Positions 37,112 to 46,529 of a stretch of 64,000 nucleotides of DNA are shown in pieces. Numbering within the stretch: position 1 is the stretch's first letter; each line of letters starts with the position of its first letter. This stretch comes from CADCWN01 sp046328475 (lineage in GTDB: Bacteria > Chloroflexota > Chloroflexia > Thermomicrobiales > CADCWN01): positions 1 to 64,000 of the forward strand of contig JAXLWN010000034.1 in NCBI GenBank assembly GCA_046328475.1, read 5' to 3'. The position numbers were made by a program, and so were the translations under genes. The notes beneath the pieces are model-generated. The model worked only from the letters and a program-made list of their open reading frames with translations. It was not told the DNA's origin and made no database searches.

Positions 37112-37422
37112 GCAGACCGGAAGCATCGGAGCGAACCCCGGAGCAACGGGAGCCGCCGATCACCAGGGGCGATCAGGCAGCATCACCGAGCGCTGGTGGC
37201 GCAGGATGCGGTGGGATGCACGCTGATTGTGGGGCGCACTCAGCCGGGGAGGACCACCGAGGTGGCAATTCGCCCGGCACTATTTCGCGGTGTGGCTGCC
37301 AAAATTGCACCTCCTTGCCGAAGAGCGCCGCACATTGCCACGACGGTAGCACGCGCGGGGCCGGATGTCACCGCACTTTGGGACAGGTGGGATTGTTGTA
37401 GCGTCACCGACCATGCCTCACA

Positions 37423-38943
37423 TCAGAACAGCGTCATCTGCTGCGCCTTCGCTGGCGGGTTATCCGCCGATGCGCGGGCGGCGGCGAGCGCGGCGGCGAC
37501 GGCGGGACGGCGGCGCGTTTCGGCCAGGGCAGCACGGGCGGCGCGGGCGATGGCTTCGTGATCGACGATCGGGACGGGGTAGTGGGTGCCGATGAGGCAG
37601 CCGGTGCGCTCCTGCTCGTCGGCGGGCAGGAGCCAGGGTTGGTGGAGGTAATCATCCGGGATCGCGCGCAGGGCGGGGAGCCAGCGGCGGACATAGGCCC
37701 CGGTTGGGTCGTGCGCCTGGCCCTGGGCGACCGGATCGGGCAGAGGCGGCGGCGCGGCGGGGCCGATCCCGGCGTGGTGCTGGAGCTGGTCGAGGTGGAT
37801 GCCCGGCTCATAATCGAGCCACTGCTTCGCAAGGAAGGGATCGAGCCGTTGCCAGGGGAGCCAGAGCGCGTGCGCCGCGAAGGCGACGACGAGGGCGCGC
37901 AGCGGGTGGGGGAGCCAGCCGGTGGCGCGCAACTGGCGCATCGCGGCATCCCCAGGGGGTAACCCGTCTCGCCCGCGCGCCATGCCGCGATTCGGTCGGC
38001 ACGCTGACCGTCGCGCGCTCGGGCAGGTCGGTCGCGAGCAATTCGTCCACCGCCGGATGTGGGCTGGTATTTGCGATGCCGGATCGTGGAGGCGCTGGAT
38101 CGCACGATCACGAGCGCGTAACCGCGCGATCAGCGCCGCGCGCGGGCTTTCTTCTACGCGGCGACTCGACCGACTGCGACCCGCTGCGGCAGGTTCCTCG
38201 CTATTGTCCTTTCCACACGCGGCAATTACCTGGCGCGGGGAGAGCGTGCCCCAGGCGAGGTGGGGGCCGAGATGGGTGGCGGCAGCGGCGGCGCGGAGGG
38301 GATCGTCGAGGACTGCGGGATAGCCCGAATCGTGCGCCGCGAGGAAGGCGTCGAGCAGGGCCAGGCCGGCGGGGGTGCCGCCGGGCGTGGGCACGGGGCG
38401 GTCATCTGGCGCCAGGCCGAGCGCCTGGTGGGTCGGGATCGCGCCGGGAGCGACGCCCGAAATAGGCGTCAGGGCTTCCGGCGCGGGGAGCGGCGAGCCA
38501 GCCAGGCGCGACGCCCAGCCAGATGCCCAGCGACCGCGCGGCCCGGCGCGCACCACCCCATCCTGCGCCAACTCGTGATACTGGATGCCGCGCGACGCCG
38601 CCCAGTCGCGCGCGGCGTCGGTGCAGGCGCTCACCGGGGCGCGGCCGGTCGTGGCGTGGGTCCAGATGGCGGAAATCGGGGCAACCTCGTGCAGCGCGGC
38701 CAACACCGTGGCGATTGAGCCGGTGCGGACGATCAGCGGCTGGCCGAGCGCGGCGAGCGCGGCGCGTAATTCGCGCAGGGAGTCGCGCGCGAAGGTCCAG
38801 TGTCGCGCGCCGAAGTCCGGACGCCGCGCGAGGTCGGGTTCGGCGACGAAGAGGGGCAACACCGGGCCGCGCCGCGCCGCGCGCACGAGCGGCGCGTGGT
38901 CGGCGAGGCGGAGGTCGCGGCGATACCAGACGAGCTGAATCAT
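37423..38943 (-). CDS. Deoxyribodipyrimidine photolyase, central frame disruption
   Basis: About 506 residues of the photolyase/cryptochrome family, which use FADH- and blue light to split pyrimidine dimers. The N-terminal antenna domain starts MIQLVWYRRDLRLADHAPL. The C-terminal FAD domain has DAAMRQLRATGWL, FLAKQWLDYEPGIHLDQLQHHAG (in place of the usual N-GNWQW-type segment), GAYVRRWLPAL and the tail QQMTLF. Between about 37980 and 38110 the open frame is not protein-like, while another frame reads IAAWRAGETGYPL, so two compensating indels are likely. ATG at 38943 is next to a GACGAGT heptamer tract. Confidence 0.78.
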   Translation of the reverse strand: MIQLVWYRRDLRLADHAPLVRAARRGPVLPLFVAEPDLARRPDFGARHWTFARDSLRELRAALAALGQPLIVRTGSIATVLAALHEVAPISAIWTHATTGRAPVSACTDAARDWAASRGIQYHELAQDGVVRAGPRGRWASGWASRLAGSPLPAPEALTPISGVAPGAIPTHQALGLAPDDRPVPTPGGTPAGLALLDAFLAAHDSGYPAVLDDPLRAAAAATHLGPHLAWGTLSPRQVIAACGKDNSEEPAAAGRSRSSRRVEESPRAALIARLRARDRAIQRLHDPASQIPAHIRRWTNCSRPTCPSARRSACRPNRGMARGRDGLPPGDAAMRQLRATGWLPHPLRALVVAFAAHALWLPWQRLDPFLAKQWLDYEPGIHLDQLQHHAGIGPAAPPPLPDPVAQGQAHDPTGAYVRRWLPALRAIPDDYLHQPWLLPADEQERTGCLIGTHYPVPIVDHEAIARAARAALAETRRRPAVAAALAAARASADNPPAKAQQMTLF

Positions 38944-38948
38944 CGGGG

Positions 38949-38982
38949 AATGACGAATGACGAGTGACGAGTGACGAATGCC
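38949..38982. repeat. GAATGAC/GAGTGAC heptamer tract
   Basis: Five 7-nt units in the divergent spacer between the photolyase and methyltransferase genes; no inverted partner seen. Confidence 0.75.
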
Positions 38983-39072
38983 ATGGCACCGGGCCTCCGT
39001 GGATACGGGCCGATCGTCGGCTTTCGGTATTATATTGGCGCGGCGGGTGAACGGGTGCGAAAGGGGCAGCGG

Positions 39073-39729
39073 ATGGAGCGGGCGGCGTGGCTGCGCGAGA
39101 AGCGTCGGGTGGCGGAGGAGCGGATGGATACGCTCTTCGCGCCGATCTACGACGCTCAGTGGGGCGCAACGATCGAGCCGTCGCACAGCGCGATGCTGGA
39201 CGCCCTGCTGGAACGCTTGCCGCCCGGCGGGCGCGTGCTCGACGCCGCCTGCGGCACCGGAAAATATTGGGCGCGCATCCTGGCGGGCGGCCGGGGGGTG
39301 GTGGGGACCGATCGGGCGGCGGGGATGCTCGACCGGGCGCGACGCAAATTCCCGTCCGTGCCGACCGTGCAGCGAAATTTGCAGGAAATCGCCCACGCCG
39401 GGGAATTCGACGCGGTCATCTGCATCGACTCGCTGGAATTGGTCCCGCCCGAGGATTGGCCAACCATCTTCGCGAATCTGCGCCGCGCGCTACGGCCAGG
39501 CGGGTTGCTCTATTTCACGGTGGAGTTGATCGCACCGGATCTCCTGCGCGCATCCCAGGAAGCGGCGCGGGCGCAGGGATTGCCCGTTGTGTCCGGCGAA
39601 TACGCCCACGAAGCGGGCTACCACTACTATCCGGACCTCGATCAGGCACGCGCCTGGACGCACGACGCGGGTTTCGCCATCCTGGAGGAGCGGACCGGCG
39701 ACGACTACCAGCATTTCCTGGCGCGGTGA
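39073..39729 (+). CDS. Class I SAM-dependent methyltransferase
   Basis: A 218-residue methyltransferase with a Rossmann-type SAM fold: motif I VLDAACGTGK (55-64), GTDRAAGMLDRAR for motif II, FDAVICIDSLELV for motif IV, and LRRALRPGGLLYFTVEL for motif VI. The closing segment EAGYHYYPDLDQARAWTHDAGF is common in small-molecule methyltransferases. Substrate unknown. ATG at 39073 is preceded by AAGGGGCAGCGG; the longer open frame starts inside the repeat tract. Divergent from photolyase. Confidence 0.87.
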   Translation: MERAAWLREKRRVAEERMDTLFAPIYDAQWGATIEPSHSAMLDALLERLPPGGRVLDAACGTGKYWARILAGGRGVVGTDRAAGMLDRARRKFPSVPTVQRNLQEIAHAGEFDAVICIDSLELVPPEDWPTIFANLRRALRPGGLLYFTVELIAPDLLRASQEAARAQGLPVVSGEYAHEAGYHYYPDLDQARAWTHDAGFAILEERTGDDYQHFLAR

Positions 39730-39804
39730 TCCCGCAACGTTGCAGGATCACCGCAGCGACCGAGTTCGTGCGTGCCTTCCCGCGCTCGATGCACACACTT
39801 GTGC

Positions 39805-40080
39805 CTACTTCGCACCCGCGCCCGGGTGCGCCAGCCGGTAGAAGTTGATCGACCAGCCGACCCCGAGTGCGCGCGGGGTGATGATGTGCGGATCATCGGG
39901 ATTCCAGAGCGTTTCCCGCAATCGCGCGAGCGTGGGCGGCCGATAGTCGTAGGGAATGCCGATGATCCGCCCGTGCCAGGTGCGCTGGCGGGCGGGTTTG
40001 CGCAACTGTTCCACCAGTCCCGCCGCAGCCACGGCGGCCAGGAACAAGGTCACGCCCTTGCGGATGGTCTCTTTCAGCAT
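39805..40080 (-). CDS. DUF5808-like small membrane-anchored protein
   Basis: A 91-residue protein with one N-terminal hydrophobic helix (VTLFLAAVAAAGLVEQL) and the motif ETLWNPDDPHIITPRALGVGWSINFYRL, characteristic of DUF5808 (the DPHIF-P-R-G-GWTINF-rL pattern). Its function is not known; in other genomes this domain is often appended to membrane proteins. ATG at 40080 has GGAGGTCGGT upstream. It is downstream of and parallel to the anchor-domain protein, but three hairpins separate them. Confidence 0.75.
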   Translation of the reverse strand: MLKETIRKGVTLFLAAVAAAGLVEQLRKPARQRTWHGRIIGIPYDYRPPTLARLRETLWNPDDPHIITPRALGVGWSINFYRLAHPGAGAK

Positions 40081-40174
40081 ACCGACCTCCGATTCGCCGA
40101 TGGCATCGTTGACTGCACCGGGATCGCCCCGCGCCTGCACCACCATATCGTTCGGCGGTGCGAATCGCGGTAAA

Positions 40175-40264
40175 CGGCGGTTACGATGCCGTAACCGCCG
40201 CCATACGCCTTATCCACCATCCGTGGTGGACAGCGCGCGATTACCAAAGTTTGGTAATCGCGCG
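40175..40264 (-). terminator. Triple hairpin including the TTACCAAAG palindrome
   Basis: Three stems in a row: CGGCGGTTACG with its complement (40175-40200, 4-nt loop, 11 bp perfect), CCACCA/TGGTGG (about 40215-40230), and a 31-nt palindrome (40234-40264) containing TTACCAAAGTTTGGTAA at 40241-40257. It lies 109 bases after the stop of the anchor-domain gene. Confidence 0.6.
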
Positions 40265-40372
40265 ACCTCGGCAGATCGGCACATTTGTTTCATGTGAAGC
40301 GAAAAAGCACGATGTGGCGGCACCGGAGTTGGTCCGGTGCCGCCGCACCGTGCCAGTCGCCCGAGATATCTC

Positions 40373-42109
40373 TTACGGCCAGACTTCCACTTCGTTCGAG
40401 TTGTCGCTCAGGTGCGCACCATCCATTGTGCGCACCATGTAGTAGTAGCGTTCTCCGCAGACTGCCGGATTGATCGTCGCGGTCGCGCCATCGGTAAACG
40501 TCGTGCCCGAACTATCCCCGATGGCGATCCAGACCGCCCCGGTGCTGCGGTAGACGCGGTAACCGGCGACCGGGCCGGTGCCGGGCGGATTCCAGGCCAA
40601 TCCCACCCGCCACGCCCCACCCTGGCAGGAACTCTCGACAAGGCGCAGGTTCGTCGGCGGTTGCGGCCAGAGCACCGGCGCTGGCGAAGGGGAGGGCGAG
40701 GGACTGGGACTCGCCGACGGGCTGGGCGATGGCGGAGTTGACGGCGAAGGCGACGGGGAAGGGCTGGGCGACGAACTCGGCGAGGGCGAAGGCGAGGCGC
40801 TGGGCACCGGAATTGGCGAGGGCGTTGGCGACGCCGGGGATGAGGGCGAAGCTGACGGGGAGGGTGATGGTGTCGGTCCCGAGGCCACTCCCACTCCCGT
40901 AAGCTGAATCTGGACATAGCCATCGTCGTCGGAATTCCTGAGCACCAGAGAGATGTCGGAGCGATCAAACGTGCCCGACTCGGTCGGGGCAAACGTGACT
41001 TCGAGTACACAGTTCTGCTTCTTTTTCAGATACGTCGGGCAATCATGCTTGAGTGAGAATGGCTCGTAGGTCTTCAATGCCCCGATCACGAGCGAACCGG
41101 CACCATCATTCTGGATCAACATGCGCCGCACGCGGCTGGTGGTGCCAACTTCCTGCCGACCGAAATCGAGCCCCGCCGCCGGGTAGATGCTGAGATGGCC
41201 CTGCTTGCCGTTGTCTTCGAGGCCCATCCCGGTCAGTTGGAGTTCGAGCGTCACGTCGCGGCGCGGGCCGGTCAGCGTCACCTTCAACTTGCGCTTGCTC
41301 TGTCCCTCGTCGTCGGGCGTGAATTTCATCGGAACAGTGCACCATTCGCCGGAGCCCAGATTCTTACCGTCATCGGGGGGATAGCTGTTGCCCGGTTGCC
41401 CGTCCCGCACGCGGCACTGGTGCTCAAGATAGCTCTCGGGATCGGCCACCCAGGAGAAAGCGAAGCCACCATCGCCGCCGAAGACACCGCCACCGGTGAT
41501 GTCGAAGCTCTTCACCGTGTATGTATCGGCGGTCGTGTTCACAATCATAAAGCGAGCCGGGATCGTCTCCCCCACGAAGGTACCGCCGAAATCGTGTTGA
41601 TCCACGGTGAAGCCGATCGAACCGCCGAAGGTGAACACCGAGACGGTGGTCCCCTCCCAGTAATCGTACTTCCCCTCCTCCTGCGTCTGCGGCGGCTGCG
41701 CGAAGTACTGGGCGACGATACCGGCGGAATGTCGGCCATCTCGCGTGCCGCGAACGGTCACCTCCACGTTGCAGGTCGCGCCGGGCTGGAGCCACTGGTT
41801 GGTACAGCCCTGGGACGCCCAAGGACCGAGCAGCGGGACGATGCCGCCGCCATAGTTGCCGGTGCGATCGAGCAGGCCAACCCTGTTGAGCCAGATCGGC
41901 GCGGTGCCATCGTTGCGGATCGGGACCTGTCGCGTCGCCGATTGGCCGACGCGCACCCTGCCGAAATCAACCTCCTGGGGCATCACCAAGCCGAGGTCCG
42001 ACGCCGCCGCCAGCGGCCTGGGCAGACCGAACGTGGTGAGACCAAGCAGCAAGGTCAAAGCTACCAAACCCAGGCGCATTCCCTTCGCAAAGGTGAAGTC
42101 GCGATGCAT
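40373..42109 (-). CDS. Exported choice-of-anchor D / ASPM-like repeat protein with FN3
   Basis: A 578-residue secreted protein. After a signal peptide (LGLVALTLLLGLTTFGL), two or three immunoglobulin-like ASH-type domains recur with VDFGRVRVGQSATRQVPIRNDG, DQHDFGGTFVGETIPARFMIVN and LDFGRQEVGTTSRVRRMLIQNDG. A Ser/Pro linker of about 75 residues follows, then an FN3 domain (PPTNLRLVESSC ... GYRVYRSTGA). Such proteins are extracellular and probably adhesive or scaffolding; no sorting anchor is seen. ATG at 42109 has AGAGGAG upstream. Monocistronic. Confidence 0.85.
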   Translation of the reverse strand: MHRDFTFAKGMRLGLVALTLLLGLTTFGLPRPLAAASDLGLVMPQEVDFGRVRVGQSATRQVPIRNDGTAPIWLNRVGLLDRTGNYGGGIVPLLGPWASQGCTNQWLQPGATCNVEVTVRGTRDGRHSAGIVAQYFAQPPQTQEEGKYDYWEGTTVSVFTFGGSIGFTVDQHDFGGTFVGETIPARFMIVNTTADTYTVKSFDITGGGVFGGDGGFAFSWVADPESYLEHQCRVRDGQPGNSYPPDDGKNLGSGEWCTVPMKFTPDDEGQSKRKLKVTLTGPRRDVTLELQLTGMGLEDNGKQGHLSIYPAAGLDFGRQEVGTTSRVRRMLIQNDGAGSLVIGALKTYEPFSLKHDCPTYLKKKQNCVLEVTFAPTESGTFDRSDISLVLRNSDDDGYVQIQLTGVGVASGPTPSPSPSASPSSPASPTPSPIPVPSASPSPSPSSSPSPSPSPSPSTPPSPSPSASPSPSPSPSPAPVLWPQPPTNLRLVESSCQGGAWRVGLAWNPPGTGPVAGYRVYRSTGAVWIAIGDSSGTTFTDGATATINPAVCGERYYYMVRTMDGAHLSDNSNEVEVWP

Positions 42110-42579
42110 CACCGTTCTCCTCTCACGGGCTGATCGGGCGCGGCCAATACGCCGCTCCCCTGCATGAAGCTGCCTCCCCAATTGGCGATCAGCGCGGGAG
42201 GACGTTCGCGACCGTCCCCTTCCGCTCCTGGTGCGGGCGTCAGCGACGTTCGCCAGCCACCCGCACCGGCCTTACCGGCCTGCCACCAGTTTGGGCCAGG
42301 AAGTGCGCTGCTGTTACCAACAAAGCGCCCACTCCGACCACACAGTCCCCACGCAATCGCCGGTAGCGAAACATGGGGAGCATGTGGAAGTAGAGCGGAG
42401 CCTGCCTGCTGTTTGATTGCGGTAGCACGGGAGGCACACGAAGAGAACCGCCGCTTCGCTCGCATGCCAATCCTGGCACCCCGGCGACGATGCGGATCGT
42501 GGCTTGGGAACAACTGTTCCACGAGAGGCGCGAGGATCTGGGGTAGTTCTGAAGCGGCCCACGTAGCCAGCGCTCGACA
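42110..42579. other. 470-bp spacer without recognisable features
   Basis: Short open frames on both strands are not protein-like. I see no promoter, repeat or RNA that I can support here. Confidence 0.4.
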
Positions 42580-44154
42580 TTACCGAGCTTGCGCCTCCCC
42601 GCGCAGCCGTGTCGCCATCTGCTCCCCGATCATCACGCAGGCGAGGTGGAGATTGGCGCGCGGGATGGTCGGCATGATCGAGGCGTCGATCACGCGCAGG
42701 TTGTCCACGCCATTCACACGACAGGTGGGATCGACGACGACGCGCGGATCGTCGGCCGCCCCCATGCGGCAGGTGCCGCAGGGGTGATAGGTATCGGCGA
42801 CGGTGGCATCGAGCCACGCATCGAGCGCGGCGTGGGTGGCGATCGACTCCGGGAGTGCTCCCGTGCCGCCGAGTGTGATCGCCTCGGCGATGCCGCCGAG
42901 CGCGGGGTGGCGGCCGATCGCGAAAAGGCGTTGCGCGCCATCGCGCAGGCGAATCCGGTCGCGTTCATCCGCCAGCATATTCAGGTGAACCTCCGGGTCG
43001 GTGAGCGGATCGGGGGAGGCGATGCGCAATCGGCCGCGCGAGAAGGTCTGGAACGCCGCGACGCCGACGAAACCGGTCGCGTGGCCCCGCGCATCGGGGC
43101 CGGTGAAGTTGGTGCAGAGCACGATCATGTCGTTGCGCCCGGCCCCGGCGAGCTCCGAGCTATAGCGCACGCAACAATCCTCGTGGCGCACCTCCGTCGA
43201 GCGCGCCCGGTACTCGGGGCGCAGGTGGAGATCGAGCCAGACAATCGCATGGTCCACGATATTCACACCAACCGGCGCGGCGTGGACCACCAGAATGCCG
43301 AGTTCCCGCAGCAGCGCGGCCGGGCCGATGCCCGAACGCTGCAAGATCGCCGGGGAATGGATCGCCCCGGCCGAGAGGATCACCTCGCGGGCGCGCACTT
43401 CCCGCCACTCGCCGTCCACGCGCACGCGCACACCTACCGCGCGCCGCCCCGCGAAGAGCACGCGATCAACGTGCGCATCGCCCAGGATCGTCAGATTGGG
43501 CCGGGGGCGAGCCGGTTCCAGGTAGGCATCGGCGGTGGAGACGCGGCGACCATCCCGCCCGGTGTAGGCAAACGGGGAGACGCCGGTGCTCTCGGGGGCA
43601 TTGTGGTCGGAAGCCCAGCCGTAGCCGAGGTCGAGCGCCGCCGCGCGCACCGCCAGATCGACCGCGCCCCACTCGGCCAGCGGCGTGCGGGAGAGCGGGA
43701 TCGGCCCGGCGTCGCCATGATAGGGCGCGTCTCCGAAGTCGAGATCGCGCTCCAGCCGCCTGAAGGCCGGTAAGACATCGTCCCAGGACCACCCGGTGCA
43801 GCCGAGTGCGGCCCATGCATCGAAATCCCCCGGCTCGCCCCGGATGGCAACTAATCCGTTGATCGCCGAGCTGCCACCGAGGCCGCGACCGCGCAAATAG
43901 GGCCGCAACTCCTGCGCTGCGGAGCGCTGAGCGCGCAGATCGGGCCAACGATAATGTGCGTAGTCGGCGAGCGACTGAATCGGCTGCGGGTTGAGGCTCC
44001 GCAGGTGGGCCGGGGCCTCGTCCGACCAGATCGCCGGCCCGGCTTCGAGCAGCAGCATCGTCGTGGCGGGGTTTTCGCTGAGCCTCCCGGCCAATACGGC
44101 CCCGGACGAGCCCGCGCCCACGATCAGATAGTCGGGATTGGCCGGAATCTGCAT
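42580..44154 (-). CDS. GMC family FAD oxidoreductase (choline dehydrogenase-like)
   Basis: A 524-residue GMC flavoenzyme. FAD motif VGAGSSGAVLAGRLSE (12-27), LEAGP, the GMC signature RGRGLGGSSAINGLVAIRG (about 100-118) and second signature GAIHSPAILQRSGIGP are clear. Near the C-terminus TYHPCGTCRMG carries the catalytic His, and RANLHLACVMIGEQMA ends the FAD site. It should oxidise an alcohol with FAD; choline or polyethylene-glycol dehydrogenase-like members are closest in style. No cytochrome or betaine genes are adjacent, so the acceptor and substrate are open. ATG at 44154 follows GGAGGTTCC. Confidence 0.92.
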   Translation of the reverse strand: MQIPANPDYLIVGAGSSGAVLAGRLSENPATTMLLLEAGPAIWSDEAPAHLRSLNPQPIQSLADYAHYRWPDLRAQRSAAQELRPYLRGRGLGGSSAINGLVAIRGEPGDFDAWAALGCTGWSWDDVLPAFRRLERDLDFGDAPYHGDAGPIPLSRTPLAEWGAVDLAVRAAALDLGYGWASDHNAPESTGVSPFAYTGRDGRRVSTADAYLEPARPRPNLTILGDAHVDRVLFAGRRAVGVRVRVDGEWREVRAREVILSAGAIHSPAILQRSGIGPAALLRELGILVVHAAPVGVNIVDHAIVWLDLHLRPEYRARSTEVRHEDCCVRYSSELAGAGRNDMIVLCTNFTGPDARGHATGFVGVAAFQTFSRGRLRIASPDPLTDPEVHLNMLADERDRIRLRDGAQRLFAIGRHPALGGIAEAITLGGTGALPESIATHAALDAWLDATVADTYHPCGTCRMGAADDPRVVVDPTCRVNGVDNLRVIDASIMPTIPRANLHLACVMIGEQMATRLRGEAQAR

Positions 44155-44452
44155 GGAACCTCCATTGCGCCATGCCGAGTGCTGCGCGATGCGTGCCAAA
44201 TAGCAGGAGATGGAGGCTGAATGAATCGGAGACTGGCGTGGACACCCAGTTTCAGCATAGCGCGGGTGAAACATCAACTAGCGTCCTCTCAAGGGTGCGT
44301 ATCACACCACGGATAGGGTGATGGTCAGAGGGTAATGGAGTAAGAAGAATATCGAGTGAGCCAAGAGTTACGAATCAAGGGGAAAAGCGCGGGTGGCCGG
44401 GCTTATCGGCCCAGCCACCCGCAGAATGGCAAACCTGGATTAGCACTGCCGA

Positions 44453-46036
44453 TTAGTCGTCACCACGCATGAGGGCGAGCAGGTCGTCGTAGACAAGGTA
44501 GCGGATGGGGATCGCCGCGCGGTCGTGATTCGGCGCGGCGGGCGCGACGGCCGCGAGGCGCGACGCGACACGGGTGCGGGTGGCGGCATGGGTCGGCCCG
44601 AGCGCGCGATCGCAGTCGGCCCGGGTGGGGAAGATGATGGCCGCCGGGCCGTCTCCCTGCGGGGCGTGGAAGAGGGCGGTGCGGAAAAGGGGCGGCAAGA
44701 CCGGCGCGGCCTGGACGATGCGCGCCCAGAGCAACTGATCGTCCTCGCCCAGGCCGATGGCCGCGAGGCGATTCTGCCGCGCGATGGCGGCGCTGCGCGC
44801 CCGGTCCAGGCGGGCGTCGGTCGCCGCGACGCGCTCGGCGTTGGCGCGCTGCGCGGCAACTTCGGTCAACTGCGTGCGCTCGGCGGCGACGAACTCGGCG
44901 GGCGTGGTCCAATCCTCCTCGATCTGGCGGCGCAGGCGACCGGGCGTCAGCTTCGTGTCGTCCGGGGTCTGTTCGCGCAGGAAGTCGAAAATGGCGACCT
45001 GGCGCGCGATTCGCTCGGCCGGGCAAGACTGCCGCAGGCGACGAGCAACCAGCGGGGTGATGCCCCGCTCGACCAGGGAATCGGCGTTCGCAGCGGCGAG
45101 ATTGCCGGGGACAGGTTCGGCATGCCCATTCACACCGTTCTTCGCAGCAACAACAACACTGCTCTGCTGCTCGGGGGTATGGCTCGGAGTGCTGGCGGCG
45201 CGCACGATGTGCTGTTGTTGCGTCTGTTGGAGGATGGGTGTTAGACGCTGGGTGTTTTGTGTACCGGAATCCGGTGAGGGGGCTGTACCGAAAACCGGTA
45301 CGGCCGGTGAACCGCTGGTCGGTGCAGTCGGTGTATCGATTTCCGGTGCAGGGGGTGTACCGACTTTCGGTACACTGGAAGTGGGAAGTGGGAAGTGGGA
45401 AGTCGGAACGGTCTCACTCATCGGAATCGGGCTGCTGTGGGTGCTAGTTGCTTCGACCAGGGACCTTTCCGCTTCCGGGCAGAACCGGGCGCGAATCTCG
45501 GCGAGCTTGCGCTGCCCCTTCTCGTTGAGCGTGCCGGGGAGTTCGCCGTTGCTGACGGCGAGGAGGAAGTCGGCCAGTTCCAGGGGTTCGTAGAGCAGGT
45601 AGTCGTTGGCGACGTTCTCCCCCTTCACCCCTTTCCCCTTGCCGGAGTCCTTTACCAGCAGGCGGACGGCACCGAGGCGACCCTCGATTCCCTGGAGCTT
45701 GTCCTGGCTCAAACCGAGAATCTTTTTCAGTTGACGGAAGGAAGGCAGCTCCCAGTGCGGATTCGTCGGATTGATATGCTTTTTCAGGTAGAGGTGGTAG
45801 GAGATATCTTCCAGCCGGATCAGCGGCTCCTCGACGTAGGTGGTGGAGCCGTAGCAGTCGAAGTATTCGTTCCAGGCGCTCTCGAAGCCCTTCCGCTGGT
45901 TCTCGGCGAAGCGCACGCGCCGCTTCGCCTCCGACGAGAGCGGTGCCGCGCCGCGCTGGGCGGGATCGGCAGACGGGCGCGGCGCGTTCGCCCTCGCCGC
46001 TGCACTGCCGGATGCGCTACCTGTGTCGATGCTCAC
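44453..46036 (-). CDS. Putative replication initiator, winged-helix protein
   Basis: A 527-residue protein that I do not recognise by name. Residues 40-165 look like a winged helix (RLEDISYHLYLKKHIN, ELPSFRQLKKILGLSQDKLQGIEGRLGAVRLLVKDSG, NDYLLYEPLELADFL), the pattern of plasmid Rep and DnaD-like proteins. Residues 205-262 are a Pro/Thr linker partly made by a GTGGGAA heptamer tract and GTACCGG-type repeats; a helical C-terminal domain (340-527) follows. GTG at 46036 has GGGGAG upstream. The region just upstream holds an array of 22-bp-spaced iterons and an AT-rich stretch, which is the reason for the initiator call. An alternative is a phage or ICE transcription factor. Confidence 0.55.
   Translation of the reverse strand: MSIDTGSASGSAAARANAPRPSADPAQRGAAPLSSEAKRRVRFAENQRKGFESAWNEYFDCYGSTTYVEEPLIRLEDISYHLYLKKHINPTNPHWELPSFRQLKKILGLSQDKLQGIEGRLGAVRLLVKDSGKGKGVKGENVANDYLLYEPLELADFLLAVSNGELPGTLNEKGQRKLAEIRARFCPEAERSLVEATSTHSSPIPMSETVPTSHFPLPTSSVPKVGTPPAPEIDTPTAPTSGSPAVPVFGTAPSPDSGTQNTQRLTPILQQTQQQHIVRAASTPSHTPEQQSSVVVAAKNGVNGHAEPVPGNLAAANADSLVERGITPLVARRLRQSCPAERIARQVAIFDFLREQTPDDTKLTPGRLRRQIEEDWTTPAEFVAAERTQLTEVAAQRANAERVAATDARLDRARSAAIARQNRLAAIGLGEDDQLLWARIVQAAPVLPPLFRTALFHAPQGDGPAAIIFPTRADCDRALGPTHAATRTRVASRLAAVAPAAPNHDRAAIPIRYLVYDDLLALMRGDD
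45377..45411. repeat. GTGGGAA heptamer tract inside the Rep-like gene
   Basis: Four units (GTGGGAA three times, then GTCGGAA), read on the coding strand as part of the linker VPTSHFPLPTSS. It keeps the frame open. Confidence 0.8.
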
Positions 46037-46153
46037 GCAGTTCGCTCCCCTAACCCGAGTTCCGGACGCCGGGCAATCGACGCTTTTCGTCGAAACTCCC
46101 ATCCTGAGTATGGGGGATGGGCTGCGCGGGGGGGAGGTCTCCGGCATATTGGG

Positions 46154-46182
46154 TTAATACACTCTTTAAGCGATACTTTTAA
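46154..46182 (-). promoter_or_regulatory. Promoter of the Rep-like gene
   Basis: Minus strand TTAAAA (46182-46177), 17-nt spacer, TATTAA (46159-46154), in the only AT-rich stretch here. It lies between the iterons and the gene and may double as the DNA-unwinding element. Confidence 0.45.
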
Positions 46183-46209
46183 GGTCTCGAAGGGCAATCT
46201 CGGCCACCT

Positions 46210-46507
46210 GTCCACGGTCGAGGATGGTGTGAAATGCGTGGACAGGGTCGTCGGCAGTTCATAGGCACCGATCGGCGGATGTTCCCCGGCAGGGCGCACA
46301 TCCACACGCATCGCGGGAATGTGCCAGCCGGTCACGTTGTGCCACAATGGCACGACTACCGTGGACAGTGTGAAGCGCGTGGACACCCCTCTCGTCCACG
46401 CCAGTCACACATCCCGTCCACGTTGCTCACACGGAACGTCCACGACGCTCACACGGATGCGCGAGCGTGGACACTGGATGTATGCCGGTGTGAAGAGGGC
46501 GTGGACA
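46210..46507. repeat. Iteron array, putative replication origin
   Basis: Three direct copies of GTCCACG-N4-TCACAC start at 46394, 46416 and 46438, exactly 22 bases apart. The reverse orientation GTGTGAA-N4-GTGGACA occurs at 46227 and 46368, and with a 6-nt spacer at 46488. Lone GTCCAC or GTGGAC cores occur at 46210, 46361 and 46467. A GTGCCA-CAA-TGGCAC hairpin lies at 46339-46353 and one loose DnaA-box-like word at 46298. Regular two-turn spacing next to a winged-helix gene and AT-rich DNA is the classic layout of an iteron origin; alternatively an operator array. Confidence 0.7.
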
Positions 46508-46529
46508 GCACCGGAGGATTCGAGGAGGC

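Noticed and set aside
46298..46306. A chromosomal oriC based on a DnaA-box-like word
   Set aside because: Only one loose match, and no dnaA, dnaN or gidA nearby; the regular array is of a different, iteron type.
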